In this document: positions 25,701-35,100 of the stretch, piece after piece
How positions within the stretch are numbered: the stretch's first letter is position 1
Layout: each line of letters starts with the position of its first letter
NCBI GenBank assembly: GCA_032164245.1
Contig: JAVMKO010000006.1
Location: 37,164,319-37,228,318, forward strand
Origin: Sternotherus odoratus
Lineage: Eukaryota > Chordata > Testudines > Kinosternidae
Direction of reading: 5' to 3'
DNA: 64,000 nt
Program-made: the position numbers and the translations under genes
The notes under the pieces: model-generated
The model's input: the letters and a program-made list of their open reading frames with translations, nothing else
Told to the model about the DNA's origin: nothing
The model's database searches: none

Positions 25701-28700
25701 ATACCCACTTCGTCAGATGCAAGCAGTGGAAGTGTCCAGAGGCAGGTTTAGATAAATAGTCAGGAATCAGGTAGGAGGTAACAAGGTTAGTCCAATCAGG
25801 CTGAACCAGCTTGTTATCTCAAATCAGGGAGGGTGAGATATTCTTCCAGCACCTGAATTGAAGGTGTGAACTAGGAGGGAGGAGAAGCTGTTTTTGTAAT
25901 TAGCAAGCCACTCAAGGTCTTTGTTCAGTCCCAGATTGATTGTGTTAAATTTGCAAATGAATTGCAGCTCTGCAGTTTCTCTTTGCAGTCTGGTCTTGAA
26001 GTTTTTTTGCTGCAGTATGGTGACTTTTAAATCTGTAATTGTGTGTCCAGGCAGGTTGAAGTGTTCTCCTACAGGTTTTTGTATATTGCCATTCCTGATA
26101 TCTGATTTGTGTCCGTTTATCCTTTTTCGTAGGGACTGTCCAGTTTGGCCAATGTACATAGCAGAGGGACATTGGTGGCATATATGACATTGGTAGATGT
26201 GCAGGTGAATGAACCAGTGATGGTATGGCTGATCTGGTTAGGTCCTGTGATGGTGTTGCTGGTGTAGATATGTGGGCAGAGTTGGCATCGAGGTTTGTTG
26301 CATGGATTGGTTCCTGAGTTGGAGTTATTGTGGTGCAGTGTGCTGTTGCTGGTGAGAATCTGCTTAAGGTTGGCCGGTTGTCTGTGTCTTTAAGGTGACA
26401 CAGGACTCTTTGTTACCTCTGCTATTCCAGACTAACACGGCTACCTCTCTGATTCTTTACATCATGCAAGGAAATTTAAAGTTACAATTGCATTTAAAAG
26501 ACATCCATATATTACGACAAGATATGCATCGTTAAGGCATCCAGACAACTTTAACTCTGCCCTGTTACCCTGTTGTGATGTTGCAAGGAGAAAAAAATAT
26601 ATGAAAATAATCTAATGCATCTTTAAAAATCAATTTAAATGTAGAACCACAAACACTAAAAACTCTTAATCACCTAACTATTGCATGACATCACTGCAGG
26701 GAAGACAGATTAGCTTGTAAATTGATACAATGGGCAAAGGGTCTGGGAATGTGGGGAAAATATATAATCAATTAATCAAGGTATCCCAAGACACAAGCTG
26801 TGCTTGAAAGCATTACAAGAAGGAAAAAACAAAGAGCAGTACAACACATGAAACATACTACTGAACTCCCTTGATGAGATCATGTGTATGGTACCAAAGA
26901 GGTCTAAAAATTTAAAATTAGAAGACGCGACAGAGTCCTGTGGCACCTTAAAGACTAACAAAAGTATTGCATCCACTGCATGCATCCAACGAAGTGGGTA
27001 TTAGCCCACGAAAAGCTTATGCTGCAATACTTTTGTTAGTCTTTAAGGTGCCACAGGACTCTGTTGCTTCTGCAGATCCAGACTAACAGGGCTACCTTTC
27101 TGATTCTTAAAATTAGAAGTTATTAGACCTTGGTTTTGAAATTATGTAGCACAGCTGATCCATTAATAAGAACTGACATTTCCACTGTTTACACACTTAA
27201 TTTCAGATTGACTCTTATTTATATACCCCAATCAACCTGTGTAGCACCTGTGTTTCAGGAAGTCATGCCTGTTTGGTTGAGAAGACAAGACAAAAAGGCT
27301 TAGGAACGGCTAAAGTACTGATAGTCTGAAATTCTCTAGGCATTCTTAGGGAAGTTTGCTTAGGAAGTGCTACCCCAACTCTGCATTTTCTGAAGTGTAT
27401 GCTTTGTTTATTATATCTTTAGAATTCTTGCAGGGGATATGGGAGTAAAAGGAAGTTTGACTCTACATTTTCTGGCATTCAAGTTTTGGAAATTACACTT
27501 TTATATTCTGGAAGGTCAGAGGGAGAACGTGACACCATTTAGCACCTACAATCATACCTCCATGCTAAAGTTGGTTGTTGTTTTTTTAAATAAGATATTT
27601 TAGCAGCAGGTAGGTTGGATGATTCACAACTTGTGCTGTACTAGTCAGAACTCCAACTTCCAGATATTAACACTAGCACAGTTATCTCCCCCCTCTCCCC
27701 CGCCAAAAAAGAAGAAAGAAACAGGACAGCTGACTGTACCACTTATTTAAGAGCAAAATATAAGGAAATCAGATGGCTTAAAATATTGGACTTTTTTAAA
27801 ATGAAGGATAAAGAACTAACTGTAGATAGATGTGTAAGCTACTTCTGTATAATTTCAAACAGAATCGACTCTGAGTTGGAAGGGACCTGGGGAGATCATC
27901 TAGTCCAACCCCCTGCTCAGAGCAGGACCAATCCCCTTTTAGCTGCATTTCCCTAAATGGCCCCCTCAAGGATTGAAATCACAACCCTGGGTTTAGCTCA
28001 AACCACTGAGCTATCCCTCCCCCCAGAGATTCTCCTTTCTTTACCCACAATATTATCAAAGTTATCAAAGAAAGCTTTCTCCATAGGAAGTGTAATGACT
28101 GCCCTAACTAAATTAGGGACAACTCAATATTAGGTCTGGTCTACATACAGTATAGAGTTGTGGGTGTGACTTTTTCCCACACAGTAGATCAGCACAACCC
28201 TTATGGTGGATACACTTATGCTACTCTAGGTGACTTCCCTTCTCCCATTACACCCCAATAAGTATCTTTATCTGGGGATAGCCGTGTACGTGGTTTGATA
28301 GGTGGAGGTGAGCGTTGGACCGTTTTAACGCTACCAGAAGCGTGTGGACGAGCCTCAACCCGGGCACCACCATCGAGCCCCAGTTCTGGATGGAGTCTAG
28401 GCCGGAGTCCTCCCTCTGCCCCAACCCCTCCTCGGCCCGCAGGAGGGGCAGGCACCGCCAGGCTCTGAGGGTCTCTAGTCACATTCACGGCCAGGCAGAA
28501 CCGCTCATCGCGTCACGCTCTAAGCCTGCAGCAAAGAGGAAGGCGCCGCTCGCCCCCAGCCCAGGTGAACGCGACAAGGCCTTACCCAGCGCTGCGGCCA
28601 TAGCGCTCCCGACCATCCCCCCGCCCGACACCACCACGTCATACACCAGCCCGGTGCCTGCGGCCCGCACCGGGACCCTCCACGCCAGGACCGCGGCCGG

Positions 28701-28769
28701 GCCGGCCCGGAGCCGTCCCCTAATCGACGACAAGAGACCACAACCACCCGCAGACACCCGCACCGCCAT
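13690..28769 (-). CDS. COQ6: COQ6: ubiquinone biosynthesis FAD monooxygenase (twelve exons)
   Basis: The twelve exons join in phase to 475 codons plus TAA, against 468 residues in human. COQ6 is a mitochondrial matrix-side flavoprotein that hydroxylates the C5 ring position of the coenzyme Q precursor within the COQ complex (family knowledge). Seen: an Arg/Ala-rich N-terminus suited to mitochondrial import (about residues 1-40), the FAD dinucleotide fold SGGGMVGSA (48-56), the ADG motif IGADGQNS (212-219), and the second FAD motif [20 protein letters not shown] starting near 372. All motif residues are intact. The gene is divergent from FAM161B and convergent with ENTPD5. A second ATG three bases upstream (28772) is possible; I prefer 28769 for its A at -3 and G at +4. 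Confidence 0.97.
14629..14795 (-). CDS. COQ6: COQ6 exon 11
   Basis: Encodes [19 protein letters not shown] then [20 protein letters not shown] and ends SPVK|GTAAGA in phase 0. Confidence 0.95.
14894..15470. mobile_element. hAT-like non-autonomous element in COQ6 intron 10
   Basis: The left end is CAGGGATGGGCAAAC followed by AGGGCCACAT. The right end is GTTTGCCCTCCCTT, its approximate complement. The GC-rich interior gives long spurious frames. No clear 8 bp duplication was found. Confidence 0.6.
15872..15987 (-). CDS. COQ6: COQ6 exon 10 (second FAD motif)
   Basis: Encodes [20 protein letters not shown] then [18 protein letters not shown]. The donor is CTGG|GTAAGG and the acceptor CCCTTAG. 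These are the most conserved residues of the UbiH/COQ6 family. Confidence 0.97.
16085..16363. mobile_element. hAT MITE with intact 8 bp target duplication
   Basis: The ends are CAGAGATTCTCAACC and GGTTGAGAACTGCTG, near-complementary. GTGTAGCA is duplicated directly outside both ends (16077-16084 and 16364-16371), as expected for hAT. It lies in COQ6 intron 9. Confidence 0.85.
16737..16939 (-). CDS. COQ6: COQ6 exon 9
   Basis: Encodes [20 protein letters not shown] then [20 protein letters not shown] and [17 protein letters not shown]. The donor is TTGG|GTAAAT, phase 2. Confidence 0.96.
17481..18419. mobile_element. Tigger-like non-autonomous element in COQ6 intron 8
   Basis: The ends are CAGTAACTCCTCACTTAA and TTAAGCGAGGAATTACTG, inverted copies of each other. 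TA flanks both sides (17479-17480 and 18420-18421), as expected for Tc1/mariner-pogo elements. The 939 bp interior holds a CA microsatellite at about 18228-18254 and no transposase frame. Confidence 0.8.
18228..18254. repeat. CA microsatellite
   Basis: Roughly 27 bp of (CA)n with one CATA interruption, inside the Tigger-like element. Confidence 0.85.
19081..19188 (-). CDS. COQ6: COQ6 exon 8
   Basis: Encodes [20 protein letters not shown] then [16 protein letters not shown]. It has 36 whole codons and a TTT|GTGAGT donor. Confidence 0.96.
19398..19412. repeat. Poly(G) tract
   Basis: A run of about 14-15 G in COQ6 intron 7. Confidence 0.85.
19581..19643 (-). CDS. COQ6: COQ6 exon 7
   Basis: Encodes [20 protein letters not shown] then P in 21 whole codons. 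The acceptor is GTTATAG and the donor CCCG|GTAAGG. Confidence 0.95.
19732..19839 (-). CDS. COQ6: COQ6 exon 6 (ADG motif)
   Basis: Encodes [20 protein letters not shown] then [14 protein letters not shown] in 36 whole codons. The ADG motif contacts substrate and FAD in the PHBH-type monooxygenases. Confidence 0.96.
20234..20364 (-). CDS. COQ6: COQ6 exon 5
   Basis: Encodes [20 protein letters not shown] then [19 protein letters not shown]. The donor is CTG|GTAACT, phase 0. Confidence 0.95.
20864..20987 (-). CDS. COQ6: COQ6 exon 4
   Basis: Encodes [20 protein letters not shown] then [20 protein letters not shown]. The donor is TCAG|GTAGGT, phase 1. Confidence 0.95.
21112..21274. mobile_element. 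Short hAT MITE with 8 bp target duplication
   Basis: The ends are CAGCGGTGTCCACTAG and GTATTGGACACCACTG. The direct duplication CTCTAGAG lies on both sides (21104-21111 and 21275-21282). At 163 bp it cannot encode a transposase. It lies in COQ6 intron 3. Confidence 0.9.
21374..21890. mobile_element. Penelope-like element remnant, inverted pair
   Basis: The left part (about 21374-21550) reads as the minus strand of the PLE GIY-YIG region. The right part (21556-21890) reads plus and carries the PLE tail with ACCCATGAAAGCTTATGCC and TAGACTAACACAGC. 21374-21406 and 21556-21590 are inverted copies. A perfect 18 bp palindrome (ATGTCTGATATCAGACAT) lies at the junction. Confidence 0.7.
22058..22116 (-). 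CDS. COQ6: COQ6 exon 3
   Basis: Encodes [20 protein letters not shown]. The acceptor is CGTTTAG and the donor ATGCAG|GTGCCT. The upstream intron sequence becomes a SINE within about 10 bases. Confidence 0.94.
22124..22302 (+). mobile_element. tRNA-derived SINE with CR1-like tail
   Basis: The head CAGTTCAGTGGTTTGAGCA resembles a tRNA A box, and GGTTCTGAGTTCAATCC resembles a B box. The tail holds GATTGGTCCTGCTTTGAGCA and GGTTGGACTAGATGATCTCC and ends near CTATGA. This is the tRNA-head, CR1-tail SINE design typical of turtles. Confidence 0.88.
22790..22960 (+). repeat. hAT-like end fragment
   Basis: GGGGTGAGCAACTACAGCCC followed by GCGGGCCGGATCCGGCCTG resembles one end of the hAT-like family seen at 14894. 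The other end was not found. Confidence 0.4.
23601..23972. mobile_element. Tigger-like MITE in COQ6 intron 2
   Basis: It starts CAGTAAACCCTCGATTTAAC and ends TAAATGGAGGTTTTACTG, with TA on both sides. The CpG-rich interior holds GGCGGGC and CCCGGG words and would mimic a CpG island. It carries no transposase frame. Confidence 0.8.
24072..24206 (-). CDS. COQ6: COQ6 exon 2
   Basis: Encodes [20 protein letters not shown] then [20 protein letters not shown]. The donor is AGCA|GTGAGT, phase 1. Confidence 0.96.
24500..24572 (+). repeat. PLE tail fragment
   Basis: AAAGTGCCACAAGTCTTCCT followed by AACAGACTAACACGGCTGCT is a decayed copy of the tail that ends the other PLE copies here. Confidence 0.65.
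25597..26468 (-). mobile_element. Penelope-like retroelement with GIY-YIG region and inverted ends
   Basis: A minus-strand frame (about 26159 to 25830) reads [20 protein letters not shown] and then GEHFNLPGH, the GIY-YIG endonuclease signature of Penelope-like elements. Upstream Cys-containing text (CQLCPHI) is also PLE-like. About 55-65 bp at each end are inverted copies (GAGGTAGCCGTGTTAGTCTG and its complement). The 13 bp AGGAAATTTAAAG is repeated outside both ends (25584-25596, 26469-26481). The reverse transcriptase domain is absent. It lies in COQ6 intron 1. Confidence 0.88.
26925..27106. mobile_element. Miniature fold-back PLE
   Basis: 26930-26971 and 27023-27064 are perfect 42 bp inverted repeats (core ACTTTTGTTAGTCTTTAAGG). 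The 13 bp TTAAAATTAGAAG is duplicated on both sides (26912-26924, 27107-27119). It has only PLE tail sequence and no coding part. Confidence 0.85.
27850..28026 (-). mobile_element. tRNA-derived SINE with CR1-like tail
   Basis: Reverse copy of the family at 22124. Read on the minus strand it has GCTCAGTGGTTTGAGC, then GGTTGTGATTTCAATCC, then GATTGGTCCTGCTCTGAGCA and a CR1-type ending. Confidence 0.88.
28586..28769 (-). CDS. COQ6: COQ6 exon 1
   Basis: Encodes [20 protein letters not shown], then [20 protein letters not shown], ending GCTGG|GTAAGG in phase 1. It combines the predicted mitochondrial presequence with the FAD-binding glycine loop. Confidence 0.94.
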
Positions 28770-29075
28770 CATTGCGGAAGTGACGGACCCAGAACCATAA
28801 CAACCGCCCAAAACGGAAGTGACAAAAAAAAACCCATGACAACGCGTCTACCAACAGCCGAGGTGTATACGGGGCGACTCCTTCCCGGAAAGCGCCTCCC
28901 AATCGATGGGCAGTGGGAAAGGCGATCATTGGCTATCGAAGCATTGACGACAGAGAGGGCGGGCTTAGAATCCTGGCCACAGCGCTAATTGGAGTAGCCT
29001 ACAGGCATTCACTGACCAATGAGCTGGCTGAGTCCGCCGGAGGGCGAGGTTAGGCACAGTCCGTGAGGACCAGAG

Positions 29076-29159
29076 ATGACGGTGTCGAGGCAACTGGGAA
29101 CCCTAAGCGGAGCCAAAATGGGGTCACCTGGGAGTGGGGCCGGGGCGCGGACCCGACAG
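29076..29159 (+). CDS. FAM161B: FAM161B exon 1
   Basis: ATG ACG GTG gives the conserved MTV start. The exon has 28 codons ending at ACAG|GTGAGA. The remainder is Gly/Ser/Arg-rich and poorly conserved, so support rests on start, donor and phase. Confidence 0.82.
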
Positions 29160-32100
29160 GTGAGAGAAGGGAGAGGGCAGAGCACCATGGCAACCACCGG
29201 CGTTTTCTTTGCCTGCTCCGAGTAACCGTTTCAGGGCGCGCGCGGGATTGACGGGCCTTGTGACACAGTCACCTCCGCGCCAGCGCCCCGTTACCATGGC
29301 AATGGAGCACCGCCCCTGCTCTGGCCATTGAGGGGGCTCTTACCCCGATTGCACTGGAGGGACTCGGGCCAAGGGAGGCCACGTGACTTGCCGGAGGTTG
29401 CCCAGGGAGGCCACGGCGAAGCGGGGAGTTGGAGAAGCCGGGTCTCCTAAGTCCCAGTGCCTGCACCACGGGACAGCGCTTTGTCCCCTACTGGCCCCCG
29501 TCCCTCTTTACTAGCCAGATACCTTGGACATCAGCGGCGGCTTCCTGAAATGAATCGCTGAGGGTCAGCAGAGATCGTTGTGCTCCGATTTTGGAAGTCT
29601 ACCCTGGGACCCTTTGTCTGCCTTGTGGAGAGGCTGCAGCCTTTGCCCCATAAGGTTACAGCCAGCTTCGATTAAAAAGGCCTATTTTAACCACCCTAAA
29701 AATACAGCATGACAAATGTACATGGCCTTACAAGTGCCAGATTCACCCCAGAAGGCGAAGAGAGATTTTTGTGTTACAGGTCATTGAAAAATTACCCTGA
29801 CTTTTGTTTCTCTATCTCCCCCCTACTTCATAACTGCTTGTTCATAACTCTCCAAATTTCCAAAATAGCTAAATCCCTGTTAAACTCCCAACCTGGCACT
29901 ATTTGGGGGAAAACAGATTGTAATTAAGCAAAATTGTTAATGAATATTGTTGTGAATAGTTTGGGGCTGATTCCTGCTGCCATTGACTCTGGTGAGAGTT
30001 AGAGGCTCAATACTGCTCCCATCGCTATAAATGAGAGGGTATTTTTGCTATTTATGTCCATTGGAACAGGATTGGGTACCATAAACCAGATTCACAGCTA
30101 TGCCCAAAAGGTACAGGACACAACTGAAGGTGGGGAGGAGAGCATAAAGGACTGAGTTACATAAATTATAGCATGTAACTGAAACAGCCCCAACAGCATG
30201 ACAGGGAGAGCTAGAGAGGCACTGGGTATTCTGTGTTTTGTAGGGTTTAGGTCAGCTCTTTTATGTTGTATTTTCTGTCTTCCTGCACCAGTGGGGATAC
30301 AGATGGCTAAGATGGAGTTGGCATCAGAACAGGTAGTAGTAGGCTGTGTGAGAGTTGCCTCTCAGAGCTCAAGACATTAGTGTAAGACGGTTATTAATGG
30401 ATTTACTGAACATCCATCTCTGATCTCTCTAGGTGTTTCCACCTCAAGGTTCCTCATATTCGGAGCCAGAAACAGAGAGAGTTGGTGGTGGTATTATTCA
30501 GCCCAGGACAGATGAGCTGTTTGATTTTCTCCAGCCAGGCAAGGAGATGGCAGCTGCCTCAGGCTCAGCTGAGGGGTATTATGACACACTGCAGGCACTC
30601 CAGATGAGAAACAGACAGCATCTATTAGAACTGGGATTGCTCTATCAGGTAAAATTGGAGAATGACCAGAAACCCTTCAAGGAGGAACTGGAAGACTTCT
30701 TCCAAGATAATGGGCGATTGACTCTGCAGAGCAAGCCTTATGAGGCTTCAAGGTAGGACACACTGGAAACCTGTTATTTTCTTTCTGCTCATGGTCTTCC
30801 TGGAAATGCCTCCAGTTGAATACCAATACTGGCCAACAAGTGCTCCACCACTCAGCGGCATTTGTTTGTCTGTCTGTAACATAACTTTGGAAGACCATGT
30901 TGGATCAATTCCAAAATTTCAGGGAACATTCTAGGCATCAAGGGGTAAGGGCCTAGCTGTGTGTGCAGCTTGGCCTACATAAGCAACAAAGTATGCAACT
31001 CTTTAATATATTTCATTTATATAGCACTTTTGATCAGAGGTTCTCAAAGGACTTTGCAAATGTACATAAGTATCACTTCTACCCAGCCAGGAGGTAGCTC
31101 TCTATTGCATGTCCCTTTGAAATTTCTTATCACTTTATTTGTTACTGCCTCTTTAATATCATGTCTTTGTCCTACCCACAGATCTAGTATCATAAGTCAG
31201 TCTAGTTCTTTAACTGACCTAAACTTGGATAGTCCTTGGGATCAGCAACATCCTCTCTCACTTCCTCAGTCTCACCTGAGGCCAAAGAGTGCTGCATCTG
31301 CCTGGGTCTCTACTATCACCATCCCCCAGCCCTTCAAGATGACTCTGCGTGAGGCTCATAAAAAACCCCAGTTGATTAAATCACGTGCATCCCTTGAACT
31401 GGAGAAACAAAGGGACGAAAGACAAAGTCAGGAGGAGGCAGAGTGCCAGAAGCAGTTCCGGGCACAGCCGGTGCCTGTTCATGTCTACTTGCCACTCTAC
31501 CAGGAAATAATGGAGCAGAATGAGATTCGCAGGGAAGTGGCAACAGAGAGGAGAAAAGAGTTGCTCCTTTCCACTCAGCGACCCTTCAGCTTCCTGGAGA
31601 AGGAGGACAAGAAAAAGGAGGCCATCAGACAGAAGATCTTGGCAGCACTGGCTCCAGTTGAGAACTCCAAACCAAAAGGCAGCAAGACAGTCCCTAAATC
31701 CATTTATAACCCAGTTCTTGGGGATAAACTCAAAGGTAAAGGGCTTAGTGGTCTTCCTGTAGAAGGGATTCCATGTCTTCCTTACCTCATCAGTCATCTG
31801 TCTTGCTGTTTGACTGCCATGACAATGCATGCTGGGAAATAACGTGTTCTGCTCCTTGTCCTGTCAGGCACTTACTGATAGGGACATCTCTCCAGGAGAA
31901 GAGTCAAGATTGCTCAAAGCCATAAGAAAGAAGTAGTTGTCCCAGGTGTAGGGATTAAAGAGGGTCACTTGTTAGCTTGTTCATCCACCATGTACATTTA
32001 TTTTATCAGAGTAAAGGAGGCAAGGCTCTCACACTTTGAAGCAATCAGTCAGAACTTCCCAGCATCTGAAGCATGTGAATCGGGAAGACATTTTCTCCAC

Positions 32101-35100
32101 AGTGTGGCATTGCATAGTTACATGAAAGGGTAATGCAGTGTTGATGTAGCAGTGTTGGCCCCAGGATATTTGAGAAACAAGGTGGGTGAGGTAATGTCTT
32201 TTGTTGGACAAACTTCTGTTGGTGAGAGAAGCTTTTGAGTTACACAGAGCTCTTCCTCAGTTCTGGGAAAGGTACTCCGTGTCATAGCTACATAAAAGGC
32301 GGAACTGCATAAGCAAACTATTTGTTCAAACTTGTATTTAGCTGTGACAATCAGAGTACCTTTCCCAGACCAAAGAGCTTTGTGTAGCTCAAATATTTGT
32401 CTCTCACCAACAAAACTTGGTCCCATATAAGATACTATCTAACTCATCTTGTCTCTGTAATGGGAGAGTAATGGTTAAAGTAGATCAAAATAGGAGGGGG
32501 AGTCACCAATTCTAGTGATGTTGTCATGTAGTGATGTGATCTTGCATCAACCTGTGTGATGGAGCATGGCCCAGGAAAAACATGGGAACACTGGTCTTTG
32601 AAAAATATCCATATCTCCCAGTAAGCTCATAGTTGTCCAATCATGACTATGTGCAAGAACACATGAAAACACAGTATGGCTGTAGCAGCACGTCCTTTGT
32701 GCTCCCAACTACCCCTTCCTCTCATACATCCCACCGTGGAATTCCAGAACAGGAGAGGAACCTGATGGGGTAATTCAGTTTTTCCCCTGGATGGGAGAGG
32801 GAACCAGCAGTGGGACAGATCTTCCAAGAAGGCAGATGGGAGATTATAATTTGGACAATCATTTATTTCCCATCAGGTGCCACTACTGTTCCACGTATAA
32901 GTCTTGGAGTCCCATATAAGGTGCTCAGCCAATCCACAGCTTCTCCTTCTTCCCCACTCCTGATTCTTCTACCAGATGAATCTTTATTTCACTAGCCAAT
33001 GAAGAAGCAAGAGCAGGACCATAGAAGTTGTGACACATCTATCTTGTTCATCTGATATCAGGGGACAAGTTCTGTGATGGCACTGGCTCAGCTCCTTTAT
33101 CTGGTTTGGCTGCTGTCAATGCACAGGGCTTTATGAGGTTAGTGGCATGCCCCTCTAGCTTACTTCACTGATATCAAGTTAGAAGACTCTCTGAAGTTAC
33201 CATCTTAATACCTCTAGATAAATTCATGGAGGTTAAGTCCATTAATGGCTATTAGCCAGGATGGATAAGGAATAGTGTCCCTAGCCTCCGTTTGTCAGAG
33301 GGGGATGATGGATGGCAGGAGTGAGATCATTTGATCATTCCCTGTTAGGTTCTCCAGAGGGAGTGAACCTGGCATTGGCCACTGTTGGCAATACTGGGCT
33401 GGATGGACCTTTGGTCTGACCCAGTATGGCCATTCTTATGTTCTTATTTCTGGTCTGTTAAAAGGAATGATGATGGATGGTCACCCAGTACTTCTTTTTG
33501 TCTGGACTGATGTCAAGGCTTCTTTGAACTCATGGGCTCAGCAGCTTTAGCATGCTATTCTTATGCCAAGGCACAAGTGTCCCTGAGCTCATTGACTCCC
33601 CCCTCCCCTCAACCCCCTCTAGCTTGCTGAGTTGATGTGAAAGTACAGGTTTTCATGAGGGTTACTAGCTCAAGGAAATTTACACCTTCTTCTGAAACAT
33701 CTAGTATTGGCCACTGGTGGATTAGATAGTATTTTGCAGTACAACAGGGGTCAGACTGTTGATTCCGAGCTACATGGACTATTCTGGTCTGTGACAGAGT
33801 TGGCAGTGGAAGATTAAAAGACATGATGAATCTTAAAAGTTCAAGATGGGGAACATCTATTAAGTTATGAAAGTCTATGCAAGATTGTTCCCCACAGTCT
33901 CTCGTTTCCAGGGCTCTATGTAGTCCACTTTTAAATGTCCCAAGCAATGAGGTTTCCACCAGTTCCTTCGGGAAAGAATTCCTTAGCTAAGTACAGCTCT
34001 GTCAGGGAACTTTTCCTCATATTCAGCCTAAATGTACCTACTTGAAGACCACTAAATACATTTTCCTTCCTTCAGATATTTATAGACTTGTTACACTGTG
34101 GTGGTTGTTTGGGCAAGTGGCACATACTTAGCTCTTGATAAATCAATCCCCTAATCATTTTTATTGCTTTTCTCAGTCCCTCAACTGTCAATATTTTTCT
34201 GGTAGTATGGTGCCAAGAGCTCAACCCACTATTGCAGGCAGACCTCACCAGAGCCATGTACAGTCTCTCATCATCTCCGTGCCATGATGTGTTTGCATAT
34301 GTTACCCAAATTTGCACTGGCCATTTTAAACCCATATCACATTTCTTTGCAAATGTCTAATTTGCTATTTGCTGTAATCCATATCCCTTTACTGGTGCCT
34401 CTGGTTTTCTCCCCCACTGAATGTGTTTATGGTAATTTTTTCACCAGCTATATTATTTTGTAATGTACTATTCTAAATGGACTGTTTGACTGGATAGGGA
34501 AGACACACAAGATCCTTGACTGGTTACAATTGGTGTGATCTGACAGTGCTACCTGATTGGGTATATTATTGTTTTGCTATTCTATGCTGTACCATTATGG
34601 TTGATGTTCAAGCAGCCAGTGTGGGTACCTTGTACTGTTTTAATTAGGCAACTGACCAGTTGGATATGCACAAATGCAGGTTTCGTGTGTTACATGAGAA
34701 TCAGTGGGAAAAAATGAACATTTTCAATAGAATGTCACACTTAAGTCAATATAACCTTTTAAACTATGTATTTTTCTACACAAGCCCTATACAAACCTTA
34801 TTGTGCCAACAACACTATCCACCATCCTTTCTAAAAGTGGAAAAATTATTTTGTGTACATCATGACCATGAAAATGGTACACATGAAAGAAGTCAAATTT
34901 GCATACTATCCCTACAACAAACACTCCCTGTCTCTCACGGGAAAATTAGGCCCAGAAATGACATGAAATGAGGACTTGAGGTGTGTAGAGCTCTGCTCCA
35001 CACTATATATTTTTTTACCCAGAATCTTTTCTAATATGGACTAGGATCACTGAATCCTGCACAGGGGGAAAAAAAAAAACCTGGTAAAAATATACTCAAG

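Larger units (their letters stand above)
28580..29300. promoter_or_regulatory. Shared divergent promoter of COQ6 and FAM161B (CpG-rich)
   Basis: The two start codons are 306 bp apart, head to head. CCAAT boxes lie at 28899-28903 and 29016-29020 on the plus strand and at 28928-28932 and 28988-28992 (ATTGG) on the minus strand. CGGAAGTGAC occurs at 28775-28784 and again at 28814-28823, and TTCCCGGAA near 28883. These fit NF-Y and ETS/GABP factors. No TATA box is evident. Factor binding is inferred from motif only. Confidence 0.8.

Noticed and set aside
28315..28800. 161-codon plus frame over COQ6 exon 1
   Set aside because: Antisense shadow of a GC-rich coding exon and promoter.
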